From Apostichopus japonicus (Eukaryota; Echinodermata; Holothuroidea; Aspidochirotida; Stichopodidae): a stretch of 64,000 nucleotides of DNA. The notes under the pieces are model-generated. The model had not been told where the DNA came from, ran no database searches, and saw nothing but the letters and a program-made list of their open reading frames with translations. This document shows positions 32,709 through 46,200 of this stretch, piece after piece. Numbering within the stretch: the first letter of the stretch is position 1; every line of letters starts with the position of its first letter. The DNA lies in the NCBI RefSeq assembly GCF_037975245.1, contig NC_092578.1, positions 15,604,321-15,668,320 of the forward strand, written 5' to 3'. The position numbers were made by a program, and so were the translations under genes.

Positions 32709-35380
32709 CAAGTGGTGAAGATCCATCACGATATGGCATGTCAGCTGAAAATCAAGCAACGGGATCAGACGATCCTTAAGAAAGCTGTGACCAGTTTCGG
32801 CAAAGAGATAAAAGCCAATTCTGCCGCGCGTCGACAAATGAAGGGTGACCTCGGGTCAAAGACCGTGCAGTGCCGAGAGCTGGAGAATCAGCTCAAGGAG
32901 ACCAATTCGAGGTGGAATGACAGACTTGCTGCTAAGGAGCAGGAGTGTCAACGACACAAGAAGAAGGAGATGAACATGACTCACTTATTACGAGAAAATA
33001 GTCAAACCTTAGATATCGTCACCTCGGAGCTCAACAACGCTAACACCAAAATGACGTCATTACTGGAAGACAACCAGCAGCTCAAGATCGAGATGACGTC
33101 ACTCCAGATTACTGCTGATAAGACCGAGTACGATCTTCAGAATTCTCTGAGATTCAAAGATAAGCTACAAGCTGAAAAGTCTTTTCTTGAATCCGGAGTA
33201 AAGAATCTGGAGGAAAAACTGAGATCACAGAGGCAGTTCTTTTGTGAGCAAGAGGAAACCCTACGCAAGCAATGGGGAGAAATGCTTCTCATAAAGGAGA
33301 GAGATTGTGAGAGGTACAAGAAAGAGATGGAAAACATGGCCATTACTTTAAACAAGAGCAATAGCGTTGTTTATAAACTCACTGCCGAGCTTAGCAACGC
33401 TAAGAAAGAACTTACATCATTGCGAAACAATAACCGGAGTCTAAAGAAGACTATGAAGGTTTTAGAGAAAAGTCTGGAGAAGGTTAAACAGAACTTTACT
33501 ACTGCTAATGCCGAGCATGAAGCTAACATACAGTACCTCGAATCGCATGTAAAGACCATGGAAGAAAAGTTTATTTCAGAAAGAAAGATTCATAGTGAAG
33601 AGGCAAAAGTCATCAGAGAGATTCACGAAGAGGAGATGACTTGCATGAAAGGACGAATGGATTCTCAGATTGCTGCCAAAGATGAATTAATTCAAAGTCT
33701 CCAGTCCGGGATGAAAGCACTAGAAGATAAATTGAAAGAACAAAGACTGTTTCATCAAGATGAAGTGAAGGACCTTGAAAGAGAATACGAGATGAAGCTC
33801 GGAGACGGAAAGATTATGACGGAGAAAGCAATCAGAGAAAATAACGAGCTGCGTAATAAGCTGGAAGAATTGAATCAGTCTTACACAGATGTGATGGAAC
33901 ACAGTAAGGAGATGGAGATGATCTATGAGATGAAAACAACGCAATACATCGGTGAGATTACTCAGCTGGAGGAAAATCTTGACAAAGAGAAGTCTCAACT
34001 GCTGCAGCAGACGGACAGAATGGCAGAATATTATAGCAAAATGGTTGAAGAGAAAGAAAACAAACTGAAATGCTATGAACAGAAAATGCAAGAATCTCTC
34101 AACCAGATCGAGGTTCTGAAGAAGGCTGCATCGAGAGAGAATGAATTCAAACTGAAAGCAGATGAACTACAAAGACAATTGAACGAGATGAAGAATTTAA
34201 CAGAAGAACACGAACTGATGCAAGTTCGTTTATTCCTTGAAACCTGCTGCAGTAACGCTGCCATTGAAGAATTAACAGCAACCTTTCAACGAGAAAAAGT
34301 AAGTTATGAGTCTAAGTACAAAAAGGAACTTAGCCAAACAAGATGTAACTACGACGTTCTTGTAAGGAACAGCCAAAAACTTAGAGAGGAAAATGAAGAA
34401 GCAAAGAAGAAGCTGATTGATCTCCTCCAGAAAGTTGACAGTACCGACTTGCAACAAGACCAAGAAGAAATGCATTCTGAAAGAGCAGGGGAACACAGAG
34501 GGTCTTTCATGAAACACAAAGAAGAAATGTCTGACATAGACAAGGGTTCACATTCACCGCTATCTTTCCTGGTATGTGAACTTGATCAATATCTGATTCA
34601 CAGGAATCAGTTCACGCATCATGTAGGACGGGAACTTGTACAACAAAACAAGGAGAAAACAGATGAATTGCTGGCACTTGAGGGCAAAATAAAACGTTTG
34701 GAAAAGACTAACATTGATCTTCAGAAAGATTCAGAATACAAAGCAGATCACTTACGTCAGAATAACAAACAATTACAAAAGAGGTTCTTAAATCTACAGG
34801 ACAAACATGCGAACCTAAGGCAACAATACGATAAAATGAAACACAGGATGCATGTGAAGACTGATGGGTCGTTAACATCGAAGCGAGACAAGGGTCTTTT
34901 GTCAGATAATGACGTAGTAGCTGATCGTGACGTCAGAGTGACGCAACTGAAAGGAGAACTGAATGAGAAGACCAAGGAGCAGGAGGAGATGAGATCGTTG
35001 ATTCGTTGGTTAAAGAAAGACTTATACAAAGCTAACAACGATTTGATACAGCTCAAGAAAGAAAATACTGAAGTTATTAGTAGTAATGGGAAGTTGGAAA
35101 GCGAATTGCAGCAATGGATTCATAAAGCTTCATCGATGAGGAAAAACGATGCTCACGCGATGCATAGAGCGATGCAGTTAAAGGAAGCGGAACGTGTTAA
35201 GACTCATGCAAAAATGAATTTCATACAAATGAAAAAGAAAAATATGTGGAACGAGCAGGAAATGGAAAGATTACAGGCGATCGTCACGGAGAGGGAGGAA
35301 GAATTCAAAAGGATTAGCCGGAATTTGGCGGATCGTGAGAGTGACGTCACAGCTCTGCTCAGTGAGTTAGACACAGCAAA
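32709..35380 (+). CDS. downstream part of the split coiled-coil exon, copy A
   Basis: About 890 codons of uninterrupted heptad-rich coiled coil, starting VVKIHHDM and ending LLSELDTA before the donor AA|GTAAGT. The first in-frame ATG after the LTR is the Met of HHDM (about 32733). A transcript started in the 3' LTR could therefore translate an N-truncated protein ending in exon 35857-35971. Compared with copies B and C it has the usual paralogue-level substitutions and no stop. Confidence 0.7.
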
Positions 35381-36207
35381 GTAAGTATTTATGAAATTTA
35401 CGTAACAGGTTTGACATTATACAAAATAATTTGTAAACATCTTGTAGTTAGAGGAAGGGAATGTTTGGTGACCCATTAAATTTTCTTTCTTGCAAACCGG
35501 TTAACTGATTAATTTTGGGTTAAACTAACCGGTAATATAAAACCCTATCGATTTCTGTGTGTGTGTGTGTTTTCTTCTGAGGCCTCCGTGAATGCCAGAA
35601 TACCCGTAAGAGTAGACTTATTTCAATGTTACCATCTTTGAAAAGCTTGTACGCAGGTTACATCAAAAACCACGTCCAAGCAATGTAGAAAACTATCTGG
35701 CGAAAACCTGGGCTTATGTGCGTCCCGAAAAACTAAAAAAGACAGAATATTTATATGATTATGGGTGCCTGTGTACAAAAGTGATTAATATACATATATA
35801 TATATATATTCTTATTTTTGCTCCAATATAGTTGGTTTATTCTCTTCCATTTACAGGATGAAGGTTAAAGAGAAAACAAAGGAGATGAAGAGGTTGCAGA
35901 AGCCAATGGATGAAATTGAGAAAGAAAACAGAGATCTACAGGAGGAGATCATGGCTCATGAAAATACTTAAAGAAACAAATATCAGACTTGGGGCGGGAG
36001 AGGGGTGGGGCGGGATGGGATGGAGCTTTGATGGAAAGGGGCGACATCAAAGCGGAGATTAACCAAGTAAAATCGTTGATATTCCCTATGCAAGAAAAGA
36101 AAATGATACACGCTGAAAGTATTCTATGCTAAGTGCTAAAAATGCAGTAAATTTCACGAACTGACGAGCTATAGTAAAATCTGAAATTGTAAAACATGTG
36201 AAAATTA

Positions 36208-36213
36208 AATAAA
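36208..36213 (+). terminator. polyadenylation signal after coiled-coil copy A
   Basis: AATAAA 237 bases after the stop codon. Copy B has it at 48961-48966. Copy C reads AATAAT at the same place. Confidence 0.45.
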
Positions 36214-37596
36214 ATTAAAAATCATAAAATCGTTTTTCTCTATCATTATTTATTCTGTATATATTAATCCTGTTTATGTGAGATATTACGTTATAGATTT
36301 TCAAGTCAGACCGCTCGGTAAAAATGTTTATTCCTTTTAAACAGTTTTAACCAAATAAGATAAAAAATACAGGAAGTATACCATTTAGTATAAGCATAAC
36401 AAGGAAAAGGGAAAATGTCCCCTTACATGCATCTTAAAATGGTCAAAACCTTCTTTGTGTTTCTCTATCCCTAACGATTCGACCATGCAGTCTTGCCACC
36501 AAAATATTGTGAAAAGGATACCAAACCATTGATTAAACGCTGCTATGCATTTGTCGAAATAGAAAGCGACCTCACTCTGTTATCCTATACGTTTGCTGAC
36601 CATCGCTTCTCGGCTTTATGTTTCCTTCTAGGGGAATTGTGATAGATACCTGACGAATATCACAAAGTCACAGTCTCGATGCAAGCTGGGACTGCTGTTG
36701 AGAGCGGATTCCCGACTACCCAGGACTTTTTTATTCAGGTGACGACGGTCAAGATTGGAGTTCAATCGGCCAGTGGTCAGCTGCTGGCTTGTCATGCCCC
36801 AATGTTACAAAAAACCTTTTCCTTGTTCTGTAGAACATAGCCCCCCCCCCCCCCTAAATGCTAAAAGCAGAAGACTAGCCACGCCCCTGTTTGCAACTGA
36901 CGTTTACCGTAGTTTCACTGCTGTTCAATATTCTATTAGAAAAGTTTATTTCTAAACTTCTTCGAGTCCTCAAGACATTTTGCATTCTGGTTCTTTTACA
37001 TGTCTTTGTGTAACAATGTTCCTGTTAAATGAATAAACACTTAAAAACTCGAGTATTATTCCCGACAATCAGATAATCCATTTTGCGCCGCTTTGCATTC
37101 TTGAATAAACTCTTCCCTCTACACACATACATACATAGCCTACACAAACAGACACACACTCAGCGTTTCGAAACCAAAATTCATGCTGTGGTCTATCAAT
37201 GAAGGTTACAAAAATAATGATATTAAAAGAAAACCAATTACCCTTGTCGCCTGTCTACGTATATACTTGTAACAAAAAACAAACAAAAAAGTCATTTACA
37301 GGGATTTCATTCTTGATTAATCACTTTCCATTTCGCTTTGTTCTTGCAACTAACTACAATTTCAAATGATGTGATATTCATTTGCCTTTGTCGTTTACCT
37401 CCATTTCATAAACAAAGGTCTGTTCAAAGTAGGCCTATCTCTTTTGAGATCCGGCTTTCGGAATCACAAATGATTTCGAGTTGGTTAGCATCATGTTTGT
37501 TCTCTAGGGTGTGTCACCACAACAGAACTAGTATTGTTCGATACAGGTGACAAACGCCTACAGTGAAATAACGACCTTCCTTTGGACATACAATCA

Positions 37597-37651
37597 GCGT
37601 CCATAGCCTAGTGGTTAGGGAGACCCGGGCTCGAATCCCGGTGGGGGCTGG
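37597..37651 (+). pseudogene. tRNA-like sequence lacking the anticodon arm
   Basis: Begins GCGTCCATAGCC and ends with the T arm CCGGG-CTCGAAT-CCCGG and TGGGGGC, as in the fuller copy at 50360-50431. The ~18 bases of the anticodon arm are missing. A and B pol III boxes remain. Confidence 0.7.
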
Positions 37652-38180
37652 AAGTTTTTTCTCTGCTCTGGATTTTCCAACTCACTTCAGTTATATAGAT
37701 GGATAGATAGGTATACACTTAGGCTTGTATATAAAATTGAAACTGCGGTGAAAAGAATAATATATAGTTAACATTGGATACCTTCACAAACGATTAGGAG
37801 CATTAAATTAAAAGAAATATTGACATTGACACTGGATATGTGTTACTCTACAACAATTGTCGAGAGGAGAATCTCAGTTCATACACTACCGTGGCTGTTA
37901 TATATCCTGCATTGGTCGTAACCACTAACGGAGGATGTCATTTCTCTGTAGACTGCATGAGCCTGACACATCTTAGTCATATTTTGGGACTATAACCTTA
38001 TTTTAACAAGATCGGTCTATTCCAATCAGAAAACTGTTTTAATACCATGGTTTGAGAGAAAACGAAATAGTTGGTAATATAAAAAAAAAACTATATTGCA
38101 CTACACAACGCACTAAGTATATGCTCCAAGATTTGGGAGAGCTTGTTGGAGAATTCTTGCATTGCATTTGCCAAACCAAG

Positions 38181-38216
38181 ATGAACAGCGGATGTATGTG
38201 CAAAGTGGGCCTGTAA
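38181..38216 (+). promoter_or_regulatory. upstream ORF of Ig-like gene 2
   Basis: MNSGCMCKVGL then TAA, 61 bases before the main ATG at 38278; the same arrangement as in the other copies. Confidence 0.4.
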
Positions 38217-38277
38217 TCCGAAAGGAACGGAATAACGTACCGTGTTACCTTTCGTTATTAAGGTTTTATACGTCGAT

Positions 38278-39073
38278 ATGGAGATTGTACTTTTGTTGTT
38301 ATCGTTTTTCCTCTTTTTATCGTCATTTTCGGAGGGAAGTGATTGTGAAATTCATTGTCAACATGAACCATCTGTCAGAACAACAGACTGTTATGCGGTT
38401 GTAGGATGTCACTTCTCATTTCCAAATCTTTCTTTCTCTTATACATACAATATATACATAGTGAAATTACAATTTAACTACACCGTCACATCCCAAAATG
38501 AAGAATTATCTCGTAGTAGGCCTATTTTGTCGTACAGTGAAATATTTTGGTCTGACAAAGCTCATGCAGTGAACCGTTATATTTTTCAAGTGGAATACTC
38601 ACATGGAGAGAATCCAATGTACTTTTATGATTTCGCTTTTGGGATCCTAGGCCTTCAGCCAGAAGACGCAGGAACGTATCGTGTGTCGCTGATAGATCAT
38701 TATGGCTTGTATGACAATGTTCATCTCCTTCATCATACCTACCGCCTTGTCACAATTTATAAGCCGTCTGCACCTCTTCTTTGTGAATTTCAAGATCTGA
38801 CTTCAGTTTTGGATAATCGCAATGACTATAAACTAACGTGTTCGATTCCTAACGCATATCCCGTCATAGACATAAAAGTTATTGAACCAAATGACTGTAC
38901 ATTTGAGTCACATTATTCCGATGACGGCATCCATAGTGAGGTAACTATTTCCATTATCTATTGTGAAGATAATTCAACAGTCGTGTGTGTTGCTATCCAG
39001 AGACAGTTGGAGTTCATGTCCATCAATGGTTACTCAGATAGTTGTTTTTGGGAAATGACAAAATCAAATCCCG
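38278..39073 (+). CDS. two-Ig-domain secreted or surface protein, copy 2 (main exon)
   Basis: 265 codons plus one base, with the same start, signal peptide, domain layout and phase-1 donor as copy 1. Differences from copy 1 cluster in the first Ig domain just after the B strand (FPNLSFSYTYNIYIV in place of IPTFSFSYKYTINVV) and in NYTVTSQNEELSRS. The second domain differs at a few sites (NDYK, NDCTFES, IIYCED, VVCV). The N-glycosylation site NYT is kept and DAGTYRVSL again lacks the F-strand Cys. A possible tail exon is 39530-39639 (GITVQLKQENKK..., stop TGA). Confidence 0.82.
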
Positions 39074-39191
39074 GTAAGTTGTTTTTGAATCTTATATAGC
39101 AGCCTTTCAAAGTAGCAAGGTTTCAAGTATCTGTAACACATTACGTTTTTCACTACAGTTAGGCTATTTATATACTGTAATAACATCCAGT

Positions 39192-39294
39192 GCTTGGAAG
39201 CACTCCTACTGACAGTATGAACAGTATGAATATCATATTTCTATCATAGAAAGATTAGGAACTGTTCATACTGTCAGTACGAGTGATTTGAAGC
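39192..39294 (+). other. conserved hairpin, unit 2
   Basis: Same arms and loop as at 17823-17925, with no arm change that I can see. Confidence 0.6.
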
Positions 39295-39639
39295 ATGCCT
39301 TTGAAGAACAGTATAGAGTGGTATAAGCATAAGGAAATTATCCTTAAATGGCTTCGCCTTAGTGGTTCGGCGTCAGTGGTCTGAATCTATAACTTCTTAA
39401 CACACTAATAAGATGAAATAGATTCGTCTTTCCCGTGGTCTCACACACACTCATGGTCGGGCATTTTAAAATGAATGTCATGCATAATTATAAATGATTT
39501 TGATTGATATGTTCTCTAATTATTATTAGGAATCACTGTTCAGTTAAAGCAGGAAAACAAAAAAACAAAACGTAGCTTTCTTGTGGTGCCTGCTCTTTTC
39601 CATTTCACTTTTAGATTGAGCAGAACAAAACAAGTTTGA

Positions 39640-41895
39640 TACAAAGTGAAAGTCACAATCCATGGTTGTAATACCAAAACGACATATATCATTTTGACAT
39701 GAAACAACGGTTTGCCTATAGGATATCAACATATCAAGTACAAAACATTAAAATACTTGCAATATAAAATGCAAAATACAACAACTGATTAACCAATCTC
39801 CCCACGTTTCTTTTTACTTTTCAATGATATTTGGTTTAACATATTTAGTTACGTAGCTCGACAGTTTGCTGAAAATAATTTTTGGCAGAAATATCGAACT
39901 CACCGGACTACTGAGAAACGTTTTAATCTCTGGTACGGTTGAGTTTATGCCTTTTTCATCTTTACTCTTTTGTGACGGGAATTGTACCTTTACGTCATAA
40001 ATATTAATTTGGCATGGAATCACGTGATCAGTGGATTTTTGTTTTGAGGGAGAGTAGGGGGGGGGGGCTGAAAATTACCTAAATAGTCTGTAGTCATACG
40101 TTTACACATGATGACTCTCCAATAGTATAATTTTGTTTCTTTATGGCTAGAAATATACTCTTAGAATCTACAAATAATAGTTACTATAAATTTTGGTTTC
40201 GATGATAATCGTAACCTGTGTGTATGTTTGGGGGGGGGGGGGAGGGGGTGTACACCTCATAAGAATAGGAGATTGTTGGCAATTGGAAATTAGCTTATGA
40301 GCATCCGTAGAATCAAATAAAATCTCACGAACAAAGTTCCGTAAGATTCATCGTGTCAATAAGCTGCATAATTGCGCTAATGTTATACTAGCACAACGTT
40401 GCGTATATGAATGTATATATATATCAATATTTATATAATATTGATTATAGACCTAATTTATTGTCAAAATATGCCTCAGAATACATCAAATCTTATTGAA
40501 TGGGATTTACATTCACCGAGCCTGTAGTCGCACCCCTCCTTTGTATATTTTTTTATCCGACTACATCCCCTATACCTAAATCAGTCAGGCAAAATTTGTA
40601 ATTTGCTCAGGCAACACCACTTGCCCACCCCCCCCCCCTTCGAAAATCATAAATTGAAGGAAGAAAAGTTAAACATTTGACATTGCAATGATTTCACCCA
40701 ACCAACAGTTCTCTAGTTATGTTCATTGCATACGGACCCATAATGCACTACTGAAATTATTGAAAGTCAAAATCCTAAAACATGAGATCTTAAAATAACC
40801 GATGTGTAAATGCATCCTGAACGGGAAGTGTCTTTTCCGACGATCTAGGAGTAATTTTTAGCCAAAGCAAATCGTGGTACGCTCTGCGCCAACGGCTGTG
40901 GCGCTCCGCTTAGATAGTATCAGGTGGTGTGTTTCATACATGACCTACTGATTCCCCCGATCCACCTTGTGAAAATTTCTGCGGACGCCCTTTTTCTGCG
41001 GACGCCCATTTGGGCCAGTAGCCGGGGGCCCCCAGGCTCATCGTTACACCACTGAGATAGTATCAGCAACTGTGCAGCTGAAGTAATCAGGATCTCCACA
41101 GGGCTTAGAAAACTTTCCAGAGAATTGTAATTCCGCTTTCTGACGTGTGTTTCTGTTCTTACTGAGCCGCTAGAGAGAACGAGAATTTTCACCAAATGCT
41201 CAAATGCTAAAGCTTCCAGCGCCTTTCCCCTAACACCCCACCAGTGCAATTAAGCAGTTGTTCAGTGTTGTTGAGGAGCCGGCAGGGATGTCAGTTCTAG
41301 GAGTTTGGGTCTCGACGCAATCGACGGACACATTCAGTTGGATTCTTTGCAGTCGGGGCAGTGTGCGTCCAGCTTTAGATGTATGATTTCCCTAAATCTT
41401 ATCGTGATTCGCTTCTGGAGTATATAGCCAATCTGTACCAATTACTCATACACTACGCTTAAGTCACACTACTGCCATACAACAAATTAGTATATAAGAC
41501 AATTGTTCTCATCGACACAGCTGCCACAATTCGTCTGATATAACTTTATAATTCGGACCGAATGTAAGATGATATTAAACTCTTACTGTGTATAGAGACC
41601 ATTTAATATGCGGGAGAGATAATGTAACCATACATCATCAAATTAGCACAGTCACCCACCCCGTACCCAGCCCGAAAAAAAAACTTTCGACTACGTACTA
41701 AAACATCAAGGTGCGACTCATGTGTGTATTTATAAATAAATCATTACCTACAGATAAAGAATCACCAGAATTGACAGTCTGTCCAACGAATAATCTAACT
41801 CTGTATTCATAAATACCGCCATCTATTACAAATCTGTCACCACCGGCGTATAGGTCTCGCACCAAAATTAATTGCTCCCATTTATTCAACAATTA
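39640..41895. other. unit 2 spacer between the two genes
   Basis: Non-coding. Poly-G runs at about 40058-40067 and 40230-40241, poly-C near 40629-40638. A nested transposon remnant at 40830-41053 shares the GTGGCGCTCCGCTTAGA block with the hAT-like element at 7447-8747 and ends in a hAT-like terminus (TTACACCACTG); AGATAGTAT lies on both sides of its inner part. The DR1-bearing repeat of units 1 and 3 is absent. Confidence 0.55.
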
Positions 41896-42258
41896 CAGAT
41901 ATCTCTTATTCATTTTTGGATATCTCTAATGCATTTTCAGATATCTCTAATGCATTTCCAGATTTCAACATATTTGAGATATCAGAAATTGAATTCGAGA
42001 TATCAAGAATTCGATTTAGAGATATCCAAACTCGAATTAGAGATATCGGGAATGTAATTCGAGATATCCAAAATTGAATTAGAGATATCAAGAATTCGGA
42101 TTCGAGATATCCAAATTTGAATTAGAGTTATCAAAAATTGAATTCGAGATGTCCAAAATTGAATTAGAAATATCAAGAATTCGAATCAGAGATATCCAAA
42201 CTTGAATTAGAGATATCGGGTATGCAATTAGAGATATCCAAAACTGAATTAGAGATAC
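41896..42258. repeat. GATATC/GAATTC minisatellite, unit 2
   Basis: Same ~20-bp unit and same flip of orientation as at 21872-22330, with fewer copies. Confidence 0.9.
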
Positions 42259-42540
42259 ATAGACGTAGGGAGTCCAAAACAACGGACGTGTACTACGGTA
42301 CTCTAATTGTGGTGAAATATTTGAGAATGATTATTTTTGTTTTAGGGTTGCTAGTATGAAGAGTGGTTTGGTAAAAGATATTGTAAATGATGTAAGTGAC
42401 TGTAAGGATAATATAGGCCTATCATTCTTATTCATATTTTAACCTCTTTACATTTACGATTATTCGTATAGTTGCTAAGTTAAATAACATCACGAGAACA
42501 TTGCCGTTCTTTACCACCGTATAATTTCCAGTTACATGCG

Positions 42541-43110
42541 ATGTAATTCGTGACGTCAATTCGTGACGTCAAAACGTTTACAGCCATGTATGTTCGTGTG
42601 TGACGCAGTTTGTTTTGTTTTGTGCGTTTTCTTTAACATGTCATTGCATTTTATGTGCAATAATTTGCTGCGTACGTCGAGAGATCATATAGATAGCGCC
42701 TTGACGCAATCCCTTTAGTCATGCCCTATTCCCTCTGGGAATGCTAATGTTATGTGTTAGTCAAAGGTTTCCTTACATGTCTTACATCGCGCATTAAATC
42801 AGTTAATTAATACGCAAGTATTTCGTGACGTCAAAACGTTTGTAGCCATGTATGATCGTGTGTGACACAGATGCGCGCACATTAAAGTCTCTTGTTTTGC
42901 GCGTTTGTTTTTAACATGTCATTGCATTTTATGCGCAATTATTTGCTTCGTCCAGAGATCATATAGATAGCGCCTTCGCGCAATACCTTTGGCCATACCG
43001 TATTCCATATACCAATGCTAATGTTATGTGTTCGTCAAAGGTTTCGTTGCAATTATTATATCACGCATTAGATCAGTTAATACGCCAGTTTCCGCGTAAG
43101 GTAAAATGCG
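42541..43110 (+). promoter_or_regulatory. probable promoter block of coiled-coil copy B, duplicated
   Basis: Two tandem ~285-bp copies (about 42541-42815 and 42822-43110) of the block that is single in unit 1. CRE palindromes TGACGTCA at 42551-42558, 42564-42571 and 42826-42833. No perfect TATA box; the second copy reads ACATTAAAG where unit 1 has ATATAAAAG. Confidence 0.45.
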
Positions 43111-43255
43111 TCACTGTTGCGTCACTGTAGTTTTCCTAAGGTGGAAATATACTGTGATACCTTAGTAACCGTTACCACACATTAGATGTCAACACATCGA
43201 TTCTTAAAGTTTGCGTACTTGCTACACTTTTACTTTCGGAGCATTCAAAGCGATT

Positions 43256-46200
43256 ATGTCTGAATTTATTCAGAAACCAAGCGAACCTGCGAATAACATC
43301 GTCGCATGGGGATTTCCCGGCTGTGATGCGTTGAGCGATGACTCGCTCCGCATCAAGTTTGGTGATTTTGAAGTCCAACCTATGGACAATGATAAGGTCA
43401 GTGTGTGATGCTTGTAATACTTCTCATATATGTTTCTTAGCTTAGTCTTGGACCGGGCATATAGCAACACGGGAGTAACACGGTTGTAGAATATCATCAG
43501 CTGTGGTGAGCAAAGGTAAATAGCTCGACATATTACTAGAAGGAAGAGAGTACATTCGGCTACAATATCTCAACTCTATAACTGGAGGGGGGGGGGGGGG
43601 CAATTTGCAACTGATTTTGAATTATCGTCTACATCTAATAATCGGCGTGACGCCATATGAGCTAAATTATTAATCCTCGTTAAGTCAAGCTTTATTGATG
43701 AGTTTGTAGATAAGTTTGACCGATTTTACCTCTATCTCATAGGTCATAGCCTTGGAACGCCAAATCTCGTCAAACTATACACATGCATAATGTATATAAT
43801 AATGATATTATAACATACAATGATGGTGGCATATCGGTTCGTCCGAATTTGGCCTGCGTTTGGTCGTTGTTACGATGTAGGTAATCATAGGTCACCAAAA
43901 GGTCGCAAAAGTGTTCATGTTTTGTTTTCTCAATGTTGTAAGATATACCAATATGCATAGTGTGTTTAGAAACAACAAATCATAACCAATATCATGGCGC
44001 CGGTGGTTTGAATAGGAAATTGAGGGCGTCATCACGAACACAAAGCATAGATTAATTATTATATAGTCTATAATTAATCTATGTACGAAGCAACTAGATC
44101 AGTACCGGTAATGTATATCCTGATTGGAGTTATGCACGTATAGAGTTGGGAAGGAGTAGCCAGGGATACGATAAAGCAATCATGCGTAATATGTTTCACA
44201 TAATGAATTATCGTTACAGCTCCCCACCCACTCCCCTCCCAAAGAAATAAATCAAATTTTGCTCATACGCCCATGTGCTTACTGTATCAGGAAAGAAATA
44301 ATGGATGTCTAGTACAATTATGATATAACATAATATTGGGCAATGTTGTCATCACAATACAATGGAATAAATGCAAAAATGGTTACATCTCAGCATTGTG
44401 ACAAGTTATGAAGATGAGTCTTAGACTAATGAGTGTTATAATTCTGCGTTATATTTGATTTGAAATTTGATAATTCGTTGTCCCTTTAACCTTCTGTATG
44501 TTCTGTGGGCTCATAAAAAAACTAGTCGTAGTCAAGACTATAAGTTTACCGATGATATGCCCAAATTAAGGGGGACCAAAATTGCAAGCATTTTCAAAGA
44601 CATGATATTTCGGGAAAGAGTTTATAGTTATTTTATTTACCATATCAGTCATGAAAATGTTGTAGAGGAGATCATAAATTTGGTCATTATTAGTAACTGG
44701 AAATATTTATAAACCAAACACCAGTTGCTATTTTTTTTCTTCAAATTATTCAAAGGCAGGACATTCTTTGTTCCTCTTTCACAGGTCATCGTCTACCTAG
44801 ATGACCTAGTTTTCGTGGACGGGGTGTTAGTGGAGGGATCTTCCGGTCTCCCTTCTGTGCCTTCTAACAACAACAACCACTCCATTCCACTTCCTTCAAC
44901 CACCACCACCTTGGAGGACCAACCAACCGACCAGGAACAACAACTGCAAGAGAGTCAACAAAGGTGAGATGGGATATCTTTAAATTAAGGAGAAAGAATT
45001 GGTCTCCTCTACCTTCCAGCCTTTAAGCGTTATTTATGCGGTTCTGTCATATATAATTATTTTGTTAATTATGATGTATCATAATTCTTGTATCAATTTC
45101 AAACCGATATTTGATCAGTAGAATATCAATAATGCTAAGGTTACAACAGTGCTCGAGGAAGAAGTTAATGGCGACAAAATCGTATAAAGAAATTACTCTT
45201 ATCAAGTTGCTTCTATTCTTTTCATTTTAATCAGCTCACCTACCGAAGAACTGCGTGCAACAGTCGCTCTCTGCAACCAAACCATCGCCGACCTCGTCGA
45301 CAAGAAACTTCTAAAGTTTGAAAAGGCTCAGCGTGGAATATTCAAAAAGCGATCGGTCAGCCATCACCGAGAGCGGGATGACGTCATTCGCGTCCTAAAT
45401 CGGCTTAGCGAAGAAAGCCGTCAAGTGGTGAAGATCCATCACGATATGGCATGTCAGCTGAAAATCAAGCAACGGGATCAGACGATCCTTAAGAAAGCTG
45501 TGACCAGTTTCGGCAAAGAGGTAAAAGCCAATTCTGCCGAGCGTCGAGTAATGAAGGATGACCTCGGGTCAATGACCGTACAGTGTCGAGAGCTGGAGAA
45601 TCAGCTCAAGGAGACCGACTCGAGGTGGAATGACAGACTTGCTGCTAAGGAGCAGGAGTTTCAACGACACAAGAAGAAGGAGATGAACATGACTCACTTA
45701 TTACGAGAGAAGAGTCAGACCTTAGATATCGTCACCTCGGAGATCAACACCGCTAAAACCAAAATGACGTCATTACTGGAAGACAACCAGCAGCTCAAGA
45801 TCCAGATGACGTCACTCCAGATTACTGCTGATAAGACCGAGTACGATCTGCAGACTTCTTTGAGATTCAAAGATAAACTACAAGCTGAAAAGTCTTTTCT
45901 TGAATCCGGAGTAAAGAATCTGGAGGAAAAACTGAGATCACAGAGGCAGTTCTTTTGTGAGCAAGAGGAAACCCTACGCAAGCAATGGGGAGAAATGCTT
46001 CTCATAAAGGAGAGAGATTGTGAGAGGTACAAGAAAGAGATGGAAAACATGGCCATTACTTTAAACAAGAGCAATAGCGTTGTTTATAAACTCACTGCCG
46101 AGCTTAGCAACGCTAAGAAAGAACTTACATCATTGCGAAACGATAACCTGAGTCAAAAGAAGACTATGAAGGTTTTAGAGAAAAGTCTGGAGAAAGTTAA

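Larger units (their letters stand above)
23065..35971 (+). pseudogene. coiled-coil protein gene, copy A, split by an LTR retrotransposon
   Basis: Four exons equivalent to those of the intact copies: 23065-23205, 25093-25268, 25537-35380 and 35857-35971. The third is broken after 25723 by the retrotransposon (25724-32703) and resumes at 32709 after the 5-bp duplication. Without the insert it would encode ~1,096 residues with no other visible damage, so the gene was intact when hit. Reading into the 5' LTR adds ~21 foreign residues and stops at 25786, leaving only the N-terminal ~190 residues. Function unknown; see copy C for a description of the protein. Confidence 0.85.
15769..36966 (+). repeat. 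tandem array unit 1 (Ig-like gene plus coiled-coil gene), with insertions
   Basis: Homology to the other units starts at TCCTCAAAGCATTTTGCATTCTGG and continues to the same word in unit 2. Raw length is 21.2 kb. Removing the 6,980-bp retrotransposon and its 5-bp duplication, the 992-bp hAT-like insertion and the ~400-bp (CATA)n expansion leaves about 12.8 kb, the length of units 2 and 3. Confidence 0.9.

Noticed and set aside
33137-34543. Minus-strand frames across the coiled-coil exon
   Set aside because: Antisense shadows of a Lys/Glu-rich coding exon; they recur in every copy for that reason only.
40913-41062. Independent small transposon with duplication AGATAGTAT in unit 2
   Set aside because: The direct repeats are present, but the left terminus is poor and the element is nested in an older one, so I list it only as a remnant.
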